This document shows, piece by piece, positions 23,301 to 36,138 of a stretch of 64,000 nt of DNA. The DNA comes from Sipunculus nudus (Eukaryota; Annelida; Sipuncula; Golfingiida; Sipunculidae): positions 64,686,118 through 64,750,117 of the forward strand of contig CM049317.1 of the NCBI GenBank assembly GCA_026874595.1. The letters run 5' to 3'. Under the pieces are notes generated by a model that was not told where the DNA came from, did no database searches, and worked only from the letters and a program-made list of their open reading frames with translations. Numbering within the stretch: position 1 is the stretch's first letter; each line of letters opens with the position of its first letter. Both the position numbers and the translations under genes were made by a program.

Positions 23301-25817
23301 GGGACCAGCAGGGTCGTCTTCACTTATAAGACCGGACAGAGTTGGGACCAGCAGGATTGTCTTCACTTATAAGACAAGACAAAGTTGTGACCAGCAGGAT
23401 TGTCTTCACTTATCAGACCAGACAAAGTTGGAGCCAGCAGGGTTGTTTTCACTTACAATACCAGGCAAAGTTGGGACCAGCAGGAATGTCTTCACTTATA
23501 AGTCCAGACAAAGTTGGGACTAGCAGGATTGTCTTCACTTATAAGACTGGACAAAGTTGGAGCCAGCAGGGTTGTTTTCACTTATAAGACCAGACAAAGT
23601 TGGAGCCAGCAGGGTTTTTTCACTTATAAGACAAGACAAAGTTGGGACCAGCAGGGTCGTCTTCACTTATAAGACCGGACAGAGTTGGGACCAGCAGGAT
23701 TGTCTTCACTTATAAGACAAGACAAAGTTGGAGCCAGCAGGGTTGTTTTCACTTATAATACCAGGCAAAGTTGGGACCAGCAGGATTGTCTTCACTTATA
23801 AGACCAGACAAAGTTGGGACCAGCAGGATTGTCTTCACTTATAGGACCGGACAAAGTTGGAGCCAGCAGGGTTGTTTTCACTTATAAGACTAGACAAAGT
23901 TGGAGCCAGCAGGGTTGTTTTCACTTATAATACCAGGCAAAGTTAGGACCAGCAGGATTGTCTTCACTTATAAGACCAGACAAAGTTGGGACCAGCAGGA
24001 TCGTCTTCACGTATAAGACCAGACAAAGTTGGAGCCAGCAGGGTTGTTTTCACTTATAAGACCAGACAAAGTTGGAGCCAGCAGGGTTGTTTTCACTTAT
24101 AAGACCAGACAAAGTTGGGACCAGCAGGATTGTCTCCACTTATAATACCAGGCAAAGTTGGGACCAGCAGGATTGTCTTCACTTATCAGTCCAGACAACG
24201 AGATGGATCCAGCAGTCCTCAGTTATGAGAGACTAAATTACACTTCCAGATCGGAAGACCTGTTGTCATCAGTTAATTTTAGCATTTCAAATTAATTTGG
24301 AATTTAAACTGAAGAAAAGACTAACGAACAGATTTAAAGTTAGCTTTTGAGCAAAACTTTTGTGACAATTGATTCACACCTTACTTAAACGTGTTACTTT
24401 CAACTAGACTTATTCCTTAACAAAGTCTAACTGTTGTTGTGGGATATAAACAGAATAAAAGACTGACAGTACTACATACCGGGGAACCATCTTGGGTCAG
24501 TTGCAGTAAAGACTGATCCATCTAACCATCGGTATTGGCCTTCTGTCTGTCTGTCATTTCCTGATATCCACCACCGTAATGCGTCATCGTGTATAATCGA
24601 GCTTACAAACTCAACTGTAAAATTAAGAAAGCATATACGTAATGAACATCATATACCCTTGCATTCATCAATAAGATATAACATAGCACATAAAATGAAT
24701 ACCTTTTAAGGGTATCTGGATCAATTGTATATACCATATATATTGAATATCTTGTGATCGTGTATAAAGTAACTAAAGAAGTCCGCTTAACAATTAATGT
24801 ACTACATATATAATAAATATCATATGATCATGTATCAATATTAATATATAACATAGCACATGTAATAAATATGTTATTGCGATTGATATCTTGATCTTTA
24901 TTTTTGATGTAAATCATGAGCAACTGATGTGTATACTTTCAGCATACTGTACAAGTGTTTAGAAGCCAAGTCTGAAGTTATGGTAATATGAAGTTGTCAT
25001 GTGATAATAATATTGAGTAAGTAAGATTTAAACATAACTAGAATGAGAATGTTGCAAAAGAAGGGTATTAGTGTCCACTAGCCGAAAATCCCAGAATTTT
25101 AGGAAAAAATAAGGACGGCTTTAATCGTTTTGAGTGCACGAAAATCCAAGAATTCTGAATCTTTAACCTTGAAGAGTAAGAACAAGGTCACCGGTTTTCC
25201 ATCTTTTGCGAAAACATGGTTGATAAACCTTGTACATGAAATTATGTGGAAAGAATATACAGTGCTTCAAAAGTTACTGAATTCAAAATGAATCTTAGGA
25301 ACATTGAATAATATTTCCTCCTATTTTACTTCGAAGGCTCAGGTCAAGAACACCAGTTTTTGAACTTCGAAGAAAACGTCAAGCTTACTTGAAAAATTAA
25401 AGGTACTCCAAAAAGTTTATGTTGGCTATATTAACCTTGAAGGTGGGGGTCAATATCACATTTGAAAATACATCCTTGGTTATATAGGAAAAACCTACAT
25501 TCTTCAGTCGTTTGTAGAGCAACAAGTTTGGCCCCAATGACGTCACAATCTGCTACAGCATCAAGCCAGGGCTTGGCCTCCTCAACGAAGGTATACTTGG
25601 TCTGGTTCCAGTAGTGGACGCTCACTAAAGACGAGATAAATAAAACAAATACACGATTTCTCTAGACATAGAGGTGATTGTGTTCACCTAAATGTCTAAC
25701 AACCTGATAAAACACTTGATACACATATTTTAATAGACATTATAGCTTAAAAGTATTACCTAACTTTTCTCTCATTGTTGTGGGTCCTAACAAAACTATG
25801 AAAACTACGCCAATCAT
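20098..25817 (-). CDS. Secreted C-type lectin domain plus PAN/apple domain protein (complete)
   Basis: Five exons in transcript order: 25817-25760, 25624-25499, 24614-24480, 21218-21036, 20363-20098. They total 768 nt, giving 255 residues plus stop, with phase 1 at every junction. Residues 1-19 (MIGVVFIVLLGPTTMREKL) resemble a signal peptide. Residues about 20-167 form a C-type lectin domain: WLDAVADCDVIGAKLVAL, LRWWISGND, DCVEM, and YYWNDLPC before YICEE. The Ca2+/sugar site has WND, but QPS stands where EPN or QPD is usual, so sugar binding is uncertain. Residues about 168-255 look like a PAN/apple domain (CISLCLAQSMCMSINYN, then C-E-M). Lectin-PAN proteins are common among molluscan secreted recognition proteins; that role is inference. 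No transmembrane segment was seen. Confidence 0.85.
21036..21218 (-). CDS. C-type lectin exon 4 (C-terminal half)
   Basis: Acceptor ATACACCAG, donor GCAG/GTCAGT. It encodes GWSNNGQ, QPSGSQSPDQDCVEM and KYYWNDLPCIEPLYYICEE, the second half of the CTLD with the WND motif and the last two disulfide cysteines. Confidence 0.85.
22208..24225. repeat. 2-kb minisatellite, about 43-bp unit, intronic
   Basis: About 45 copies of a unit like GTTGGGACCAGCAGGATTGT followed by CTTCACTTATAAGACCAGAC and AAA. Two subtypes alternate irregularly: GGGACCAGCAGGATTGTCTT and GGAGCCAGCAGGGTTGTTTT, the latter often with AATACCAGGCAAA. It sits in the intron between lectin exons 24480-24614 and 21036-21218. Since 43 is not divisible by three, the open frames across it are artefacts. 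Confidence 0.95.
24480..24614 (-). CDS. C-type lectin exon 3
   Basis: Acceptor AATTTTACAG at 24615, donor CCCCG/GTATGT. It encodes EFVSSIIHDDALRWWISG and QYRWLDGSVFTATDPRWF, the middle of the CTLD with the usual W(I/L)G-like strand (WWISG). Confidence 0.85.
25499..25624 (-). CDS. C-type lectin exon 2 (N-terminal half)
   Basis: Acceptor TCGTCTTTAG at 25625, donor GAAGAAT/GTAGGT. It encodes VHYWNQTKYTFVEEAKPW and ADCDVIGAKLVALQTTEE. The phase-1 junction to the next exon restores the typical EEFEFV sequence of a CTLD second helix, which confirms the donor choice. Confidence 0.85.
25760..25817 (-). CDS. Signal-peptide first exon of the CTLD-PAN gene
   Basis: The ATG at 25815-25817 opens 19 codons with a hydrophobic core (GVVFIVLLG) ending at donor TTAG/GTAATAC, phase 1, as exon 2 requires. 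It lies 135 nt upstream of exon 2. Confidence 0.65.
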
Positions 25818-26089
25818 GGTACCCCCTATATCTATGAATCCTTTTATCCAAAGGAGATACAATCTGGCTATGGACTGGAGAACAATGTGTGGTCTAAATC
25901 ACACCAATACATGCACGTGCAAATCTACACACTAACAGGAACAAGTTACCCACTTTGGTCTATGTAACGTACATAGTATTTTTAGTTCAGTTTCAAATAT
26001 TTTTTGTAACAAGCTCCATCCCTACATTTTAATTGTTTGAAAACTTCATGCTAGTTTCTGGAAGAACGTTATTATAACGTAAATGTATC

Positions 26090-26700
26090 ACTTTACCATC
26101 TTAGCCCACTGCAAACCATTTGAGCTATAGCGATAACCCTTTTTATCCATTAATAGGGCACAAATCCTAACCGTTTTATGCTGGAACCTTCAAATTACTA
26201 AACTCTTTGGATGCACAAACTAGACTACTGTAGTATAGTTTCTCGAAGTTATGAACAGTTTCTTCGTTTTTAATCCCAAGAAAATCGTGATGCTTAAGGA
26301 CGCTGATCAAAGTAATTGTTATGAAACGTACAACAAAATATAATAGGTTTTGCAGTAATCTGCAATATATCATTTCATTATATAGATTTTCAGCTCAGCT
26401 GTCTGTAAGTCATCTGAGCTATAGTCGTGGTCCTTTGTCTTTTGTCCGTCCGTCCGGCCGGCCGGCCGTCTGGCCGTCCTTCCGTTAACAGGGCACGTTT
26501 TTAAACCGTTGGATCTACGAATCCAAAATTTTGCATACCATTAGATGTCCCCAAATATCCACCCATACCGAAAATTGGGTTACTAGGACTTCGTTCCTTT
26601 GAGATATTAAGGAAAAAACCTCCGTTTTCAATAAAAAAAATCATTGCTACACTTCAAGGCTGCCTAATATCAGAACCACTCATCTGATTTTGTTCATATT
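26090..26700. repeat. Dispersed repeat, two partial copies
   Basis: Two related segments (about 26100-26190 and 26385-26530) share TTGAGCTATAG, then GGTCCTTT or ACCCTTTT, then TTAACAGGGCAC or TTAATAGGGCAC, and AACCGTT. The second contains a run of CCGTCCG and GGCCGGCCGG. It lies upstream of the CTLD-PAN gene start. Confidence 0.55.
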
Positions 26701-28130
26701 TAGTATGCATATTTTCCCATTAATTTTCTATAATCATACTAAACATTAGGTCAGTATTGCGTATTGCTTTTTTGGTATGGCCCCAAATATAATGCAATTT
26801 AAAAAAAAAATAAGGAAATATATTTACTCACTTTTAATGAGCATTGCTAGAGCTGGAGACTTTTTTTTTCAGGAATATAACTTCATTTAGTCAAGATTCA
26901 ATTGTTTACCCAAAATTAGATCTGAATTTTGCCATTTTTTTCCCTGTCAGCACGTTGATTTAATTTTCACAGTATATATATATACATAAGGATTTAATCT
27001 TTTAAAATCTGAAATTTCAAAGGAATTGATTGAAAAAAGAAGCTTATATTCAAGTTTTCATACACCATGTCAAGTGTTGTTTATATCTAGCCCACCTAGT
27101 AGTGCAACCTTCACTTGTGTTGTGTAACCCACCCTAGGCAGCTTGCCTTAGCTCAGCTTGGCCACTACTAGCAGGCTTCCCCTCTGCCTGCATCCCCCCC
27201 TCCCCCAGATGGTGCATTACCTAGATGAATGTTATAATTTTCTGTATTTTATTCTTATTCTTGGCTATGCTGCATTTTAGATTTTGAATTGTACCACCAG
27301 GGTTACAATGATTAAAGTGCACATTTAATTGTGTCCACAAGGTGGTGTATTGCTATGAAAGTGTGGATGTTCATCAGATAAGTAAAAATTAACTTCCGAA
27401 GAGTAAAAACTTCACCAAGTGTGTAATTGAGTATTAATCCCAGTAATAAATTATAGCCGATATATTATTAAGCAAAATGATATTGTTTGGCCCTCATTCA
27501 ACCTAGAGTGTGTATACTTTATTTGAAATCTTTTAATTTATTTCGGTGAATTAAATTAAGCATGTACTGAAAACTCCAATGTGCAAAACTTTTAAAAAAT
27601 GAGACTCTGGAATTAACTTGAAGATGTCATTTTGTGGCATTATTTTCTTTTAAAATTAGATTAAAAATTTGTGATTTAAAAATAATAAAATATATTTGTA
27701 TGCATAATATGACCCAATATGAGCTACACTCTGGATATATAATGATTGCAGCTTAGAATTCTGATATTTTAACTTATATTTTCAGATTTTTTATTACAAA
27801 CTTATAAAACTTATAAATAAAAAAATGAATCAGAAAAAAACTATGAATGGAAAAAGTGGATATGCTAAAAAATAGGCTTATATATAAACCTAAATGCTTT
27901 ATTCCCTTGAAAGTGAAATAAAGGTATTAGTCCATTCTGTCCACTTGTCTGTCCATCTGTTAATTTTCTTATTTTTCATATGAAAAACATTACAATAGAA
28001 TATTTTGCATATTTTGCTTCCGCAAAAATTTTTCAAAACTTCAGCTGAGCGCCGTGACGCATGGGCCCCTTGTTTAAAATAATGTCACCACAACGAGCTC
28101 TTCAAACAATAAATAACCGATTGTGATCGC

Positions 28131-28192
<62 letters not shown>

Positions 28193-31100
28193 CAAGACTG
28201 TAACCTACATGGGTTTTACAAGGTTGTTTCGTATCATTATGCAGACTTTAAGAAAGTCGGCCAAAACGAGTTTTTCAAAACTCTTGCGGATGCAATCGCT
28301 TATTTTAAATATTATGGTCTATTAATGTATGAAATTCATTCTGCAAATAAGATATCTGACACATACTGACATCTGAAATGTCCCTTAGAATCTGAGCTGA
28401 CCTGAAATACGTTAATATACGACCTATATTCTGCGATGTACCCAGATTGATGTGTGATGGGCCCTAAGAAACTCAGGACTGTTGACGGTATTATGAATGC
28501 AAAGAAAAAATATTACATTCACACAAAATATAAATGCATAATCCACACATATATTCTTGTCACTATATATGATATGAAGAAACTCGCCCTGGTCAATTCT
28601 TCCGATCTTTAGCGGGCACAGGTGCAATACTTAATATTATAAGTTGTTCTTGTCTAAATTCATATTACAGATGAGATATCTCAGTAATGGCTGAATGATT
28701 TGAAATTTTGTACGCTGAGTAATCTTTCAAATTATGGTGGACAGGTCACATTAGGGGTCTAGTGAACAAATTGTTTACATGGTGAAAATGTCTTCTTAAC
28801 TGATGCAGACACAACTACAAAATGCTATAATGACAGCGATATAAGTTGAAACATTTTTGTATCACTTAGCAGCCGTGTATTATGATCGCTTGGCCACGTG
28901 TAAAACATGTCTCTTTTAGAAAGGAAAGATCCTTTAATGTCATTATCCTATTTACTACATATTATACATGCATCAAAAGTAAAACTAACCCAGATTCCAT
29001 TGATATTTGCTTAAATGATTTTTCCTATAGCATGACTTGAACAAAACAATTATATCAATGATTATTCTGTTGAACCGAAAAGTTCTTGCTTAGGAAGCAC
29101 CTGAACTATGGAAAACTCTCATTACTTTACTTCTCTGAACAATTTTAAGACAACTTAAACCTACCTTATCTTATTAAGATTTGTCTACTGCAGCTATAAG
29201 TGCTGAATAACAACTCTCGTTTTATCAAAATAATATTTATCAAAAAGATACAAAAAGAGCAATAGATACGGATCAAATATCAGTGAAATATAGCCTTGGA
29301 TATTTTATAAATCTTGTAATTACTCTAACAGTACAAATAAACATTAATAAAATCTGCATGAGAAGCATTTGACTGTCGTATTATATTTCTTTGAAATATA
29401 CCCTTGGGTATTTTAAAAATCTTATAATTTCTTAACAGTACAGGAATACTAAAATAAAAGCTGCATAAGCAGCAAATGACCTTTTTACACAGATAAAATG
29501 GACAACATGTAAAATAAAATGGAGAGAGACATGTCGAAGAGCACATTATCCCTGAACAACTTCCTTTTGTTTTGTAACCCGTCCTGAAGTTCTGCGTAGG
29601 GTAGTCCGTTAGTTTTCCTATTTTATGTTTAATATGTAAAATGCCTAAACATTATTTGCGTATCGGCGATAAGGAATGACATATTTGATTTAAACGTATG
29701 CGTTTCGACTTTGAAAACGCATCATTATGAAGTAAGTATATCCATTCCGATGCTGGCAATATATTTATGATACTTATGGTACGACTAGAAACCAACATCC
29801 AAACACCGTCAGTAAAAGTTTGCCCTTGACCTTGTCACTCAGGACAACAGGTATTAACAAAGTATAGTTTTCAAAGGATGTTTATTCTTTTACTTGAGCG
29901 TTCAGCAGGACATGTTTTCTTCTATGGGATAATAAACGTTCTATCCAAAAGAGCTTTGTTCTAGTACTAACGGACTTTGAAAAACAACCTCCAAATATCA
30001 ATATATGCACGTGTAGTGACGAAGTTGAGGTATCAATTTTATCGAACTGAGGTCCACTTGTATTGCAACTTACCTTTAAATCGATGTTCGGTGAGAAAGG
30101 TACTCTTTGAACATTTGGTTTGAGCAAAAAAGGGGTTTAACTTTGATTGCAGGCATATAAAAAAATACGGAAAACAGGGGGGAAATGGAAAATCAATAGT
30201 ATTTTTAAAACCAACCGACGTCAAACGTCACTAACGCTACAAATCAATACGGAGATATGTGCCTTCCGGGTATTTTCGCAGATTATTTTATACCAACCGA
30301 CGTCATGGAGTACCTTTGAACAATATTATTGTTATTTACGGTTAACACCTTTATTGCTTCTCAGCGCCACCAATCATTCAAACGCTGAACGATTTAACAG
30401 TTTAGGATATCAAATTTTCCGAACAAAGGTTGGCTTTAATCATATTTCAGCTCGACGCAGTGAAACGTTAGATATTCTCCCTGGCTATCTACACAAAAGT
30501 ACAAGAATGTACAAAGAAATTATCCAGTTTTAATGCATAACTCAGATGTTGTGTTTCAGAAGATGGCGCTGAGATGCAATCCCACTTTACAATAATTATT
30601 AATGAAGACATACTTTGAGATACCCCATTCAAAGTACATACAAATGACGTTGCTAAGAGAGTGCGATAGTAATGTTACCCTTCACGCAGGGATGTGAAGA
30701 CAAGATGAACTGATTCGTATCCCAGCAAATTACCCTACTTTGCTCTATTTTGTAGTTTACTAAAACCAATAATTGTCTTACCTGTTTTTCACATTATTAT
30801 TTTGTTCATCTCGGCAAAGTGGGTTTAAATATAATAAATACGTACATTACGATCAGCCTGCTGCAACTAAAATAAATATATTTAGTCATAATGTAGGACC
30901 TATATATCCAGCTCGCACTTGAGTATCCAATCTGTACACACTGATAAAAATGTAAAGGGTACCAGCAGGCAAAAATGATATAAAAATTATTCGGCAGCGT
31001 GATTAATAACCGGATATTCCATATTGATTGGTATATACATGTAGATGTATTTAAAGCAAAATTGTGGTTTATCCCAGACAGTATACCCAGTCCCCCTCCC

Positions 31101-31830
31101 TCCTGACAGACAAAAAGCAAATTGACAAATATTTCGTCGGCCTAAAAAATTAAGATATAAAACAAGAAATCTGCTTTCCGAGGAACACTGGCCTCAGCTA
31201 AGTGGCCATTAACTAATTGGGCCCATATTCCCAGGTTAAATCGTGCATAATTGACTGTAGATGTGTGAAAATTCCTTGATAACTTTCCAAAAACAAATTT
31301 AAGTGCAGGATCCGCTCCAAAATCTTATCTATTCTTCCTCGGCCCATTCCATCGCCCGGAAATTTTATGCCGTTCCTTGCTTGTTTGCTCGAGTTATTTT
31401 GTCAATAAGCTCCCAAAGACATACCATCACACACACACCATCACCCTCACACAGACAGACACGTTTTTTTTATCATGGTAATCTGGAACCTAAGTATAAA
31501 ACCGGCCAACTGGACTTTGCTTATACTGTATTCCAAGGCCTTTCAATGAAATAGAAGAACAACCTCCTACTCTCAATTTATGTCGAAATGTTTGTGCCCG
31601 GCTTTCCTTCCATTCCGCTATTGTTTTGCAAATGTTGCTTGTTTGGTGTGTATATATATTTACTTCGTGCAACGATGTGATGGACCTTTCTTATTTTTTT
31701 ATAATAATTATAATTGCTGTAATAATATGTTGGGTTGATAAATAAAGGAGCAAATTAGGACCCACACCAAATTCCTTATTGTTTATTAATAGGAGGGTTA
31801 AAAGGTTACATATTTAGGGGAAACCGTGTT
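26701..31830. other. Gene-free region with repeats
   Basis: No supported exon. It contains a (TA)n array at about 28133-28188 and a GC-richer patch at 27080-27230. A dispersed-repeat fragment near 31300-31480 has GATCCGCTCCAAAATCTTAT and CTTCCTCGGCCCATTCC followed by a CACACA/CAGACAGACA tail. The 128-codon plus-strand frame at 30147-30533 has no recognisable domain or splice context. Confidence 0.45.
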
Positions 31831-31834
31831 ACAA

Positions 31835-32115
31835 ATACCCCTTTCACATGGCAAACGTTTTGGAACCAATTTCTGAAAAGCGGTTTGGCCAAAACGTTTA
31901 AGTGCGTTTACACGGACATAAGTCAAAATCGTTTTAAAACCGTTTTGAATTGTTTCAGAGCGTTCACACGACAGTTAAGCAAAGCGGTAAAACAATTCGC
32001 ATTCAAAACGTTTTAAAACCACCATCTAAGCTTGATCCAAAACGCTTTGGCCAAAACGATTTGAAAACGCGTTGGATTTCCTGTGAACGCTCATAACTTT
32101 TTCAAAACGGTTACA
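31835..32115. mobile_element. Inverted-repeat MITE-like element (tentative)
   Basis: Starts near ACCCCTTTCACATGGCAAAC and ends near GATTTCCTGTGAACGCTC. Between them CGGTTTGGCCAAAACG / CGCTTTGGCCAAAACGAT and many AAAACGTTTT or CCGTTTTGA pieces pair with one another. The structure suggests a non-autonomous DNA transposon; the superfamily is not determined. Confidence 0.45.
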
Positions 32116-32934
32116 AAACAGTCTGCGTTTTTATGTACTATCATGCAGATCAATAGATGCCGCACGTACGCTAAGTTCTTCAAAGGGTCCCATGGGCACA
32201 GGATTAATATAGGATAGCTATACAAAACAGAAAAGAATGTACATACACATGTAACAAAAGACCCTTTTGCCGACACCAATAAAGGATAATACTGATCTAT
32301 GAGAAACAAGAATCACTGACATTTTATATTCATGTCATCAAATAAAGAACACAATGTAAAAAGTTCATGTAAAAAATACTAAAGTCAACAGTAGTACTTT
32401 TATAACTATTCACAATCTATACGACAAGTTACAAAAGTATAAATCTGAAATATTAATAATCGCTGGGACTGCTATTCTTGTATAAAGGGTTCTCTCAAAA
32501 GTCTCCATTGAAATTACATCAATCTCTCAGAGCAGTGACCTGGTGAACAAAAGTGCGAAGCCAACCAAATCAACGTGGAGAGGGCCATTGTGTTATGTAT
32601 TGAGTATCAACATCTAGAAGCAGTGTTTCAAGGTCATGAAAAACCAATATATTTTAACAGAAAGTCAAGGTCATACAATCCAAGACAGTATATCAAGGTC
32701 ATATAAACAGGACGTCAAAGTAGACAAAACCAAGACATAGGTTATATATCAATGAAATAAGTGTCATGTCGCTCAGTTGATTTCTGACACTGAGAAATTT
32801 TACCAACAAATGATGTTATGATCTGGTGAAACATGTTTGTTAAGGAACTTTCAACAATGGGAAGAATGACGTCCAAAGTGCTAAAATTATTTACAGTGCT
32901 AAAAGCGAAATTTCTTTGACTAAAGTTGTTAGAA

Positions 32935-33640
32935 AATAAGTTATAGTGACCTTATTTAGGGTTTCCAAGATGATTTTACCAGGCACTCTCTAAATGTTAA
33001 GTTAGAAGTTTCAAGTGATATAAATTGTGTCTATCTTATCTGACTTGTAGGGTGTTCATATAATGCTGCTTCACAAAGCTAGAAGCTTAGAAAATCTAGG
33101 TCAATGTCACCGAATATCAGGATTCAAAGGAGACTTGCCACAAACCTCCCTGGATGTCATATTAGAAGATTCTACAATTTGTCACCGTTTGACTCTCTTT
33201 GTGTTCGAAATCATGTTTTCGGCTAGTAACTCACAGAATATAGGTCAACATTGACCTTACATCTGAGGATAGGTAAGACGATTCTAGGCCTGGTGGATAC
33301 AACCAGAACTCATCTGACTTTCAAGGTGCTGCTAAAATCATGCTTTTTCCCAATAGGTCGCATAATATAGGTCACGGTGACCTTATTTCATGTTTACAGG
33401 ACATTTACTCTGGACCAAAGGAAAGGTCAGATTAGAAGATTCTATACCAAAATAGCCACAATTTGTGTGATGTCTCATTCTCTGTGCGCTCAAAATCCTT
33501 TTTGTGGCCAATAACCTATTGGCCAGTAAATATAGGTCAACAAAACCTAGTTTCAGGTTTCCGTGGAGATTTGCCTAGAACCTCCAATGATACACAGGAA
33601 GATGTTTCTTGTTATAAATGTTAAAGGTTGTGCCTTGTTG
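32935..33640. repeat. Tandem repeat, about 140-170-bp unit
   Basis: Four to five diverged copies of a unit around AATATAGGTCA, GTGACCTTATTT, AGGTTTCCAAGGAGATTT and GCC..GAACCTCC..GGAT. The same core occurs near 52390-52450 and 57440-57510, linking this array to the dispersed repeat in the lectin-receptor introns. Confidence 0.65.
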
Positions 33641-33794
33641 ATAGCCAGACAGCTTCAAGTTTTATCTTCAGGAACTGGTAAAATGGGTAATGACTCTTAT
33701 GCATGGACCGAATCAGGATAATTGATTCATTAGTTATTCGGAAACCGGAGCTTTTGTATCAAATTTTTAATTACTCAGAGTAAGGGGAGGGGCC

Positions 33795-34990
33795 ACATGA
33801 CCTGCTTCACAAAAGCATATTCAATACTAATAAAAAAAAAAAACAAAGTGTGACTAGACCTTCAAATTGTGCTTCACTAAAGCATTTTCAGTACTTATAA
33901 ATAAAACGAAGTGTGGCTAGTGCTTCAAATTGTGCTTCACAAAGGCCTATTCAATAATAATAAAAAAAAAAAACAAAGTGTGACTAGACCTTCAAATTGT
34001 GCTTCACAAAAGCATATTCAATACTAATAAATAGAACAAAGTTGACTAGACCTTCAAATTGTGCTTCACTAAAGCATTTTCAGTACTTATAAATAAAACG
34101 AAGTGTGGCTAGTGCTTCAAATTGTGCTTCACAAAGGCCTATTCAATACTAATAAAAAAAAACAAAGTGTGACTAGACCTTCAAATTGTGCTTAACAAAA
34201 GCATATTCATTACTAATAAATAGAACAAAGTTGACTAGACCTTCAAATTGTGCTTCACTAAAGCATTTTCAGTACTTATAAATAAAACGAAGTGTGGCTA
34301 GTGCTTCAAATTGTGCTTCACAAAGGCCTATTCAATACTAATAAAAAAAAAAACAAAGTGTGACTAGACCTTCAAATTGTGCTTCACAAAAGCATATACA
34401 ATACTAATAAATAGAACAAAGTTGACTAGACCTTCAAATTGTGCTTCACTAAAGCATTTTCAGTACTTATAAATAAAACGAAGTGTGGCTAGTGCTTCAA
34501 ATTGTGCTTCACAAAGGCCTATTCAATACTAATAAAAAAAAACAAAGTGTGACTAGACCTTCAAATTGTGCTTCACAAAAGCATATTCAATACTAATGAA
34601 TAGAACAAAGTTGACTAGACCTTCAAATAAAACGAAGTGTGGCTAGTGCTTCAAATTGTGCTTCACAAAGGCCTATTCAATACTAATAAAAAAAAAACAA
34701 AGTGTGACTAGACCTTCAAATTGTGCTTCACAAAAGCATATTCAATACTAATGAATAGAACAAAGTTGACTAGACCTTCAAATAAAACAAAGTGTGGCTA
34801 GTGCTTCAAATTGTGCTTCACAAAGGCCTATTCAATACTAATAAAAAAAGGTGTGACTGGACCTTCACATTGAGGTTTACAAAAGCATATTCAATACTAA
34901 TAAATAAAAGAACGTGTGACTGGACCTTCAAATTGTGCTTCATAAAAACATATTCAATACTAATAAATTAAACAAAATGTGACTAGACTT
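33795..34990. repeat. Trimeric higher-order tandem array, about 63-bp monomers
   Basis: Three monomer types follow in order. A: CTTCACAAAAGCATATTCAA with AATAGAACAAAGTTGACTAG. B: CTTCACTAAAGCATTTTCAG with AAACGAAGTGTGGCTAGTGC. C: CTTCACAAAGGCCTATTCAA with an A-run and AACAAAGTGTGACTAGACC. The A-B-C trimer (about 190 bp) repeats several times. Toward the 3' end some trimers are shortened and the last monomers diverge. Confidence 0.9.
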
Positions 34991-35279
34991 TCAAATTGTG
35001 TTACTACATTAAGCTGCTAAAACTTTACCGGGTGACCAATGTGGTGTATCAAAGGAATTCGTCTATGGTAACCAAAAATAAACATTGATCGCCTTGTTTT
35101 TTGGCATCCTTGCTCTGCTGAACAAATGCTGCTCCAGCAATTATGAAACACCAACAAATGAACAATGAAGCAAACTGATACAGCAGGCTATCCAGACCAA
35201 CAGCCCAAGAGTTATTTAATCATAAAAGAACTGAAGTGTCAGTGAAGGCTACCTTTATCACACACAGAGCATAATAGGC

Positions 35280-35620
35280 CTGGGTATCGCCTACAAATTT
35301 CGTATTGCAATATATTGCGATATGTGTTAGCGTTTAGCGCCATGTATTGCGATATTTATATTATATTAATTTAAAAAAAATGAGTGTGCTTTGTATTATA
35401 TTAAATTATTACGTCCTGCATGTGCAAATAACAAGGCATTAATCACAACTCATTTACATGTCTAAATTTGAAGCAGAAATAGTATATTTACTACAAAAAA
35501 AAAATCATCTGCATGTTAACAAAATATAAAAAAATATCCATATGTGAAAACTGAATCGCGATACGCTATATGCGAATCACCGTTTCGCGATAAAACCAAT
35601 ATATCGATAATATCCTCCTT
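35280..35620. repeat. Palindrome-rich CGATA/TATCG block (MITE-like, tentative)
   Basis: Begins GGGTATCGCCTAC and repeats TATTGCGATAT. Toward the end it has ATCGCGATACGCTATATGCG and TTTCGCGATAAAACCAATAT. The inverted CGATA motifs suggest a non-autonomous element, but the ends are not defined. Confidence 0.35.
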
Positions 35621-36082
35621 ATGCATAACATTCAGTGCTTTCATTCTGTGTTTTAGAGGGAAAAATATTATTGAAAAAAAAATGTCAAAATTACCAAAAA
35701 AGGTATTAACAAGTAAAAATTCACAACAACTTAGGCAAACATTTGTTTCCTTGTTTTGGATCAGGAATAATGTGTGCAGTGATGTGTGGAGTTATGGCTG
35801 TTCTGTCAGTCACAGAGAGCTCAGCATAAACTCCACCCAGCACAGAACATACATTCATGGCTAAAAGTACCTCATATTAAGACTTTATTATATCATTTAT
35901 AAGTTTGAACATATATTACCATTTACAGCTATATACTTTAAATATAGATTGCAGAACACTAAAATTGTAGTACACAGCCATTATATTAGCGCCCCCTGTG
36001 TCGTTCGAGTGTCATACTAACGGGTCATGATTGCCGTGTTACGTATATTTATTTATATTTTTCATAAGCTGAAAATATATTA

Positions 36083-36086
<4 letters not shown>

Positions 36087-36138
<52 letters not shown>

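Noticed and set aside
22208-24225. Regular short repeats that might suggest a CRISPR array
   Set aside because: Units are directly adjacent with no unique spacers, and the context is a eukaryotic intron; it is a minisatellite.
30147-30533. 128-codon plus-strand frame, the third-longest open frame in the window
   Set aside because: No recognisable domain, no splice sites in support, and AT-rich composition consistent with chance.
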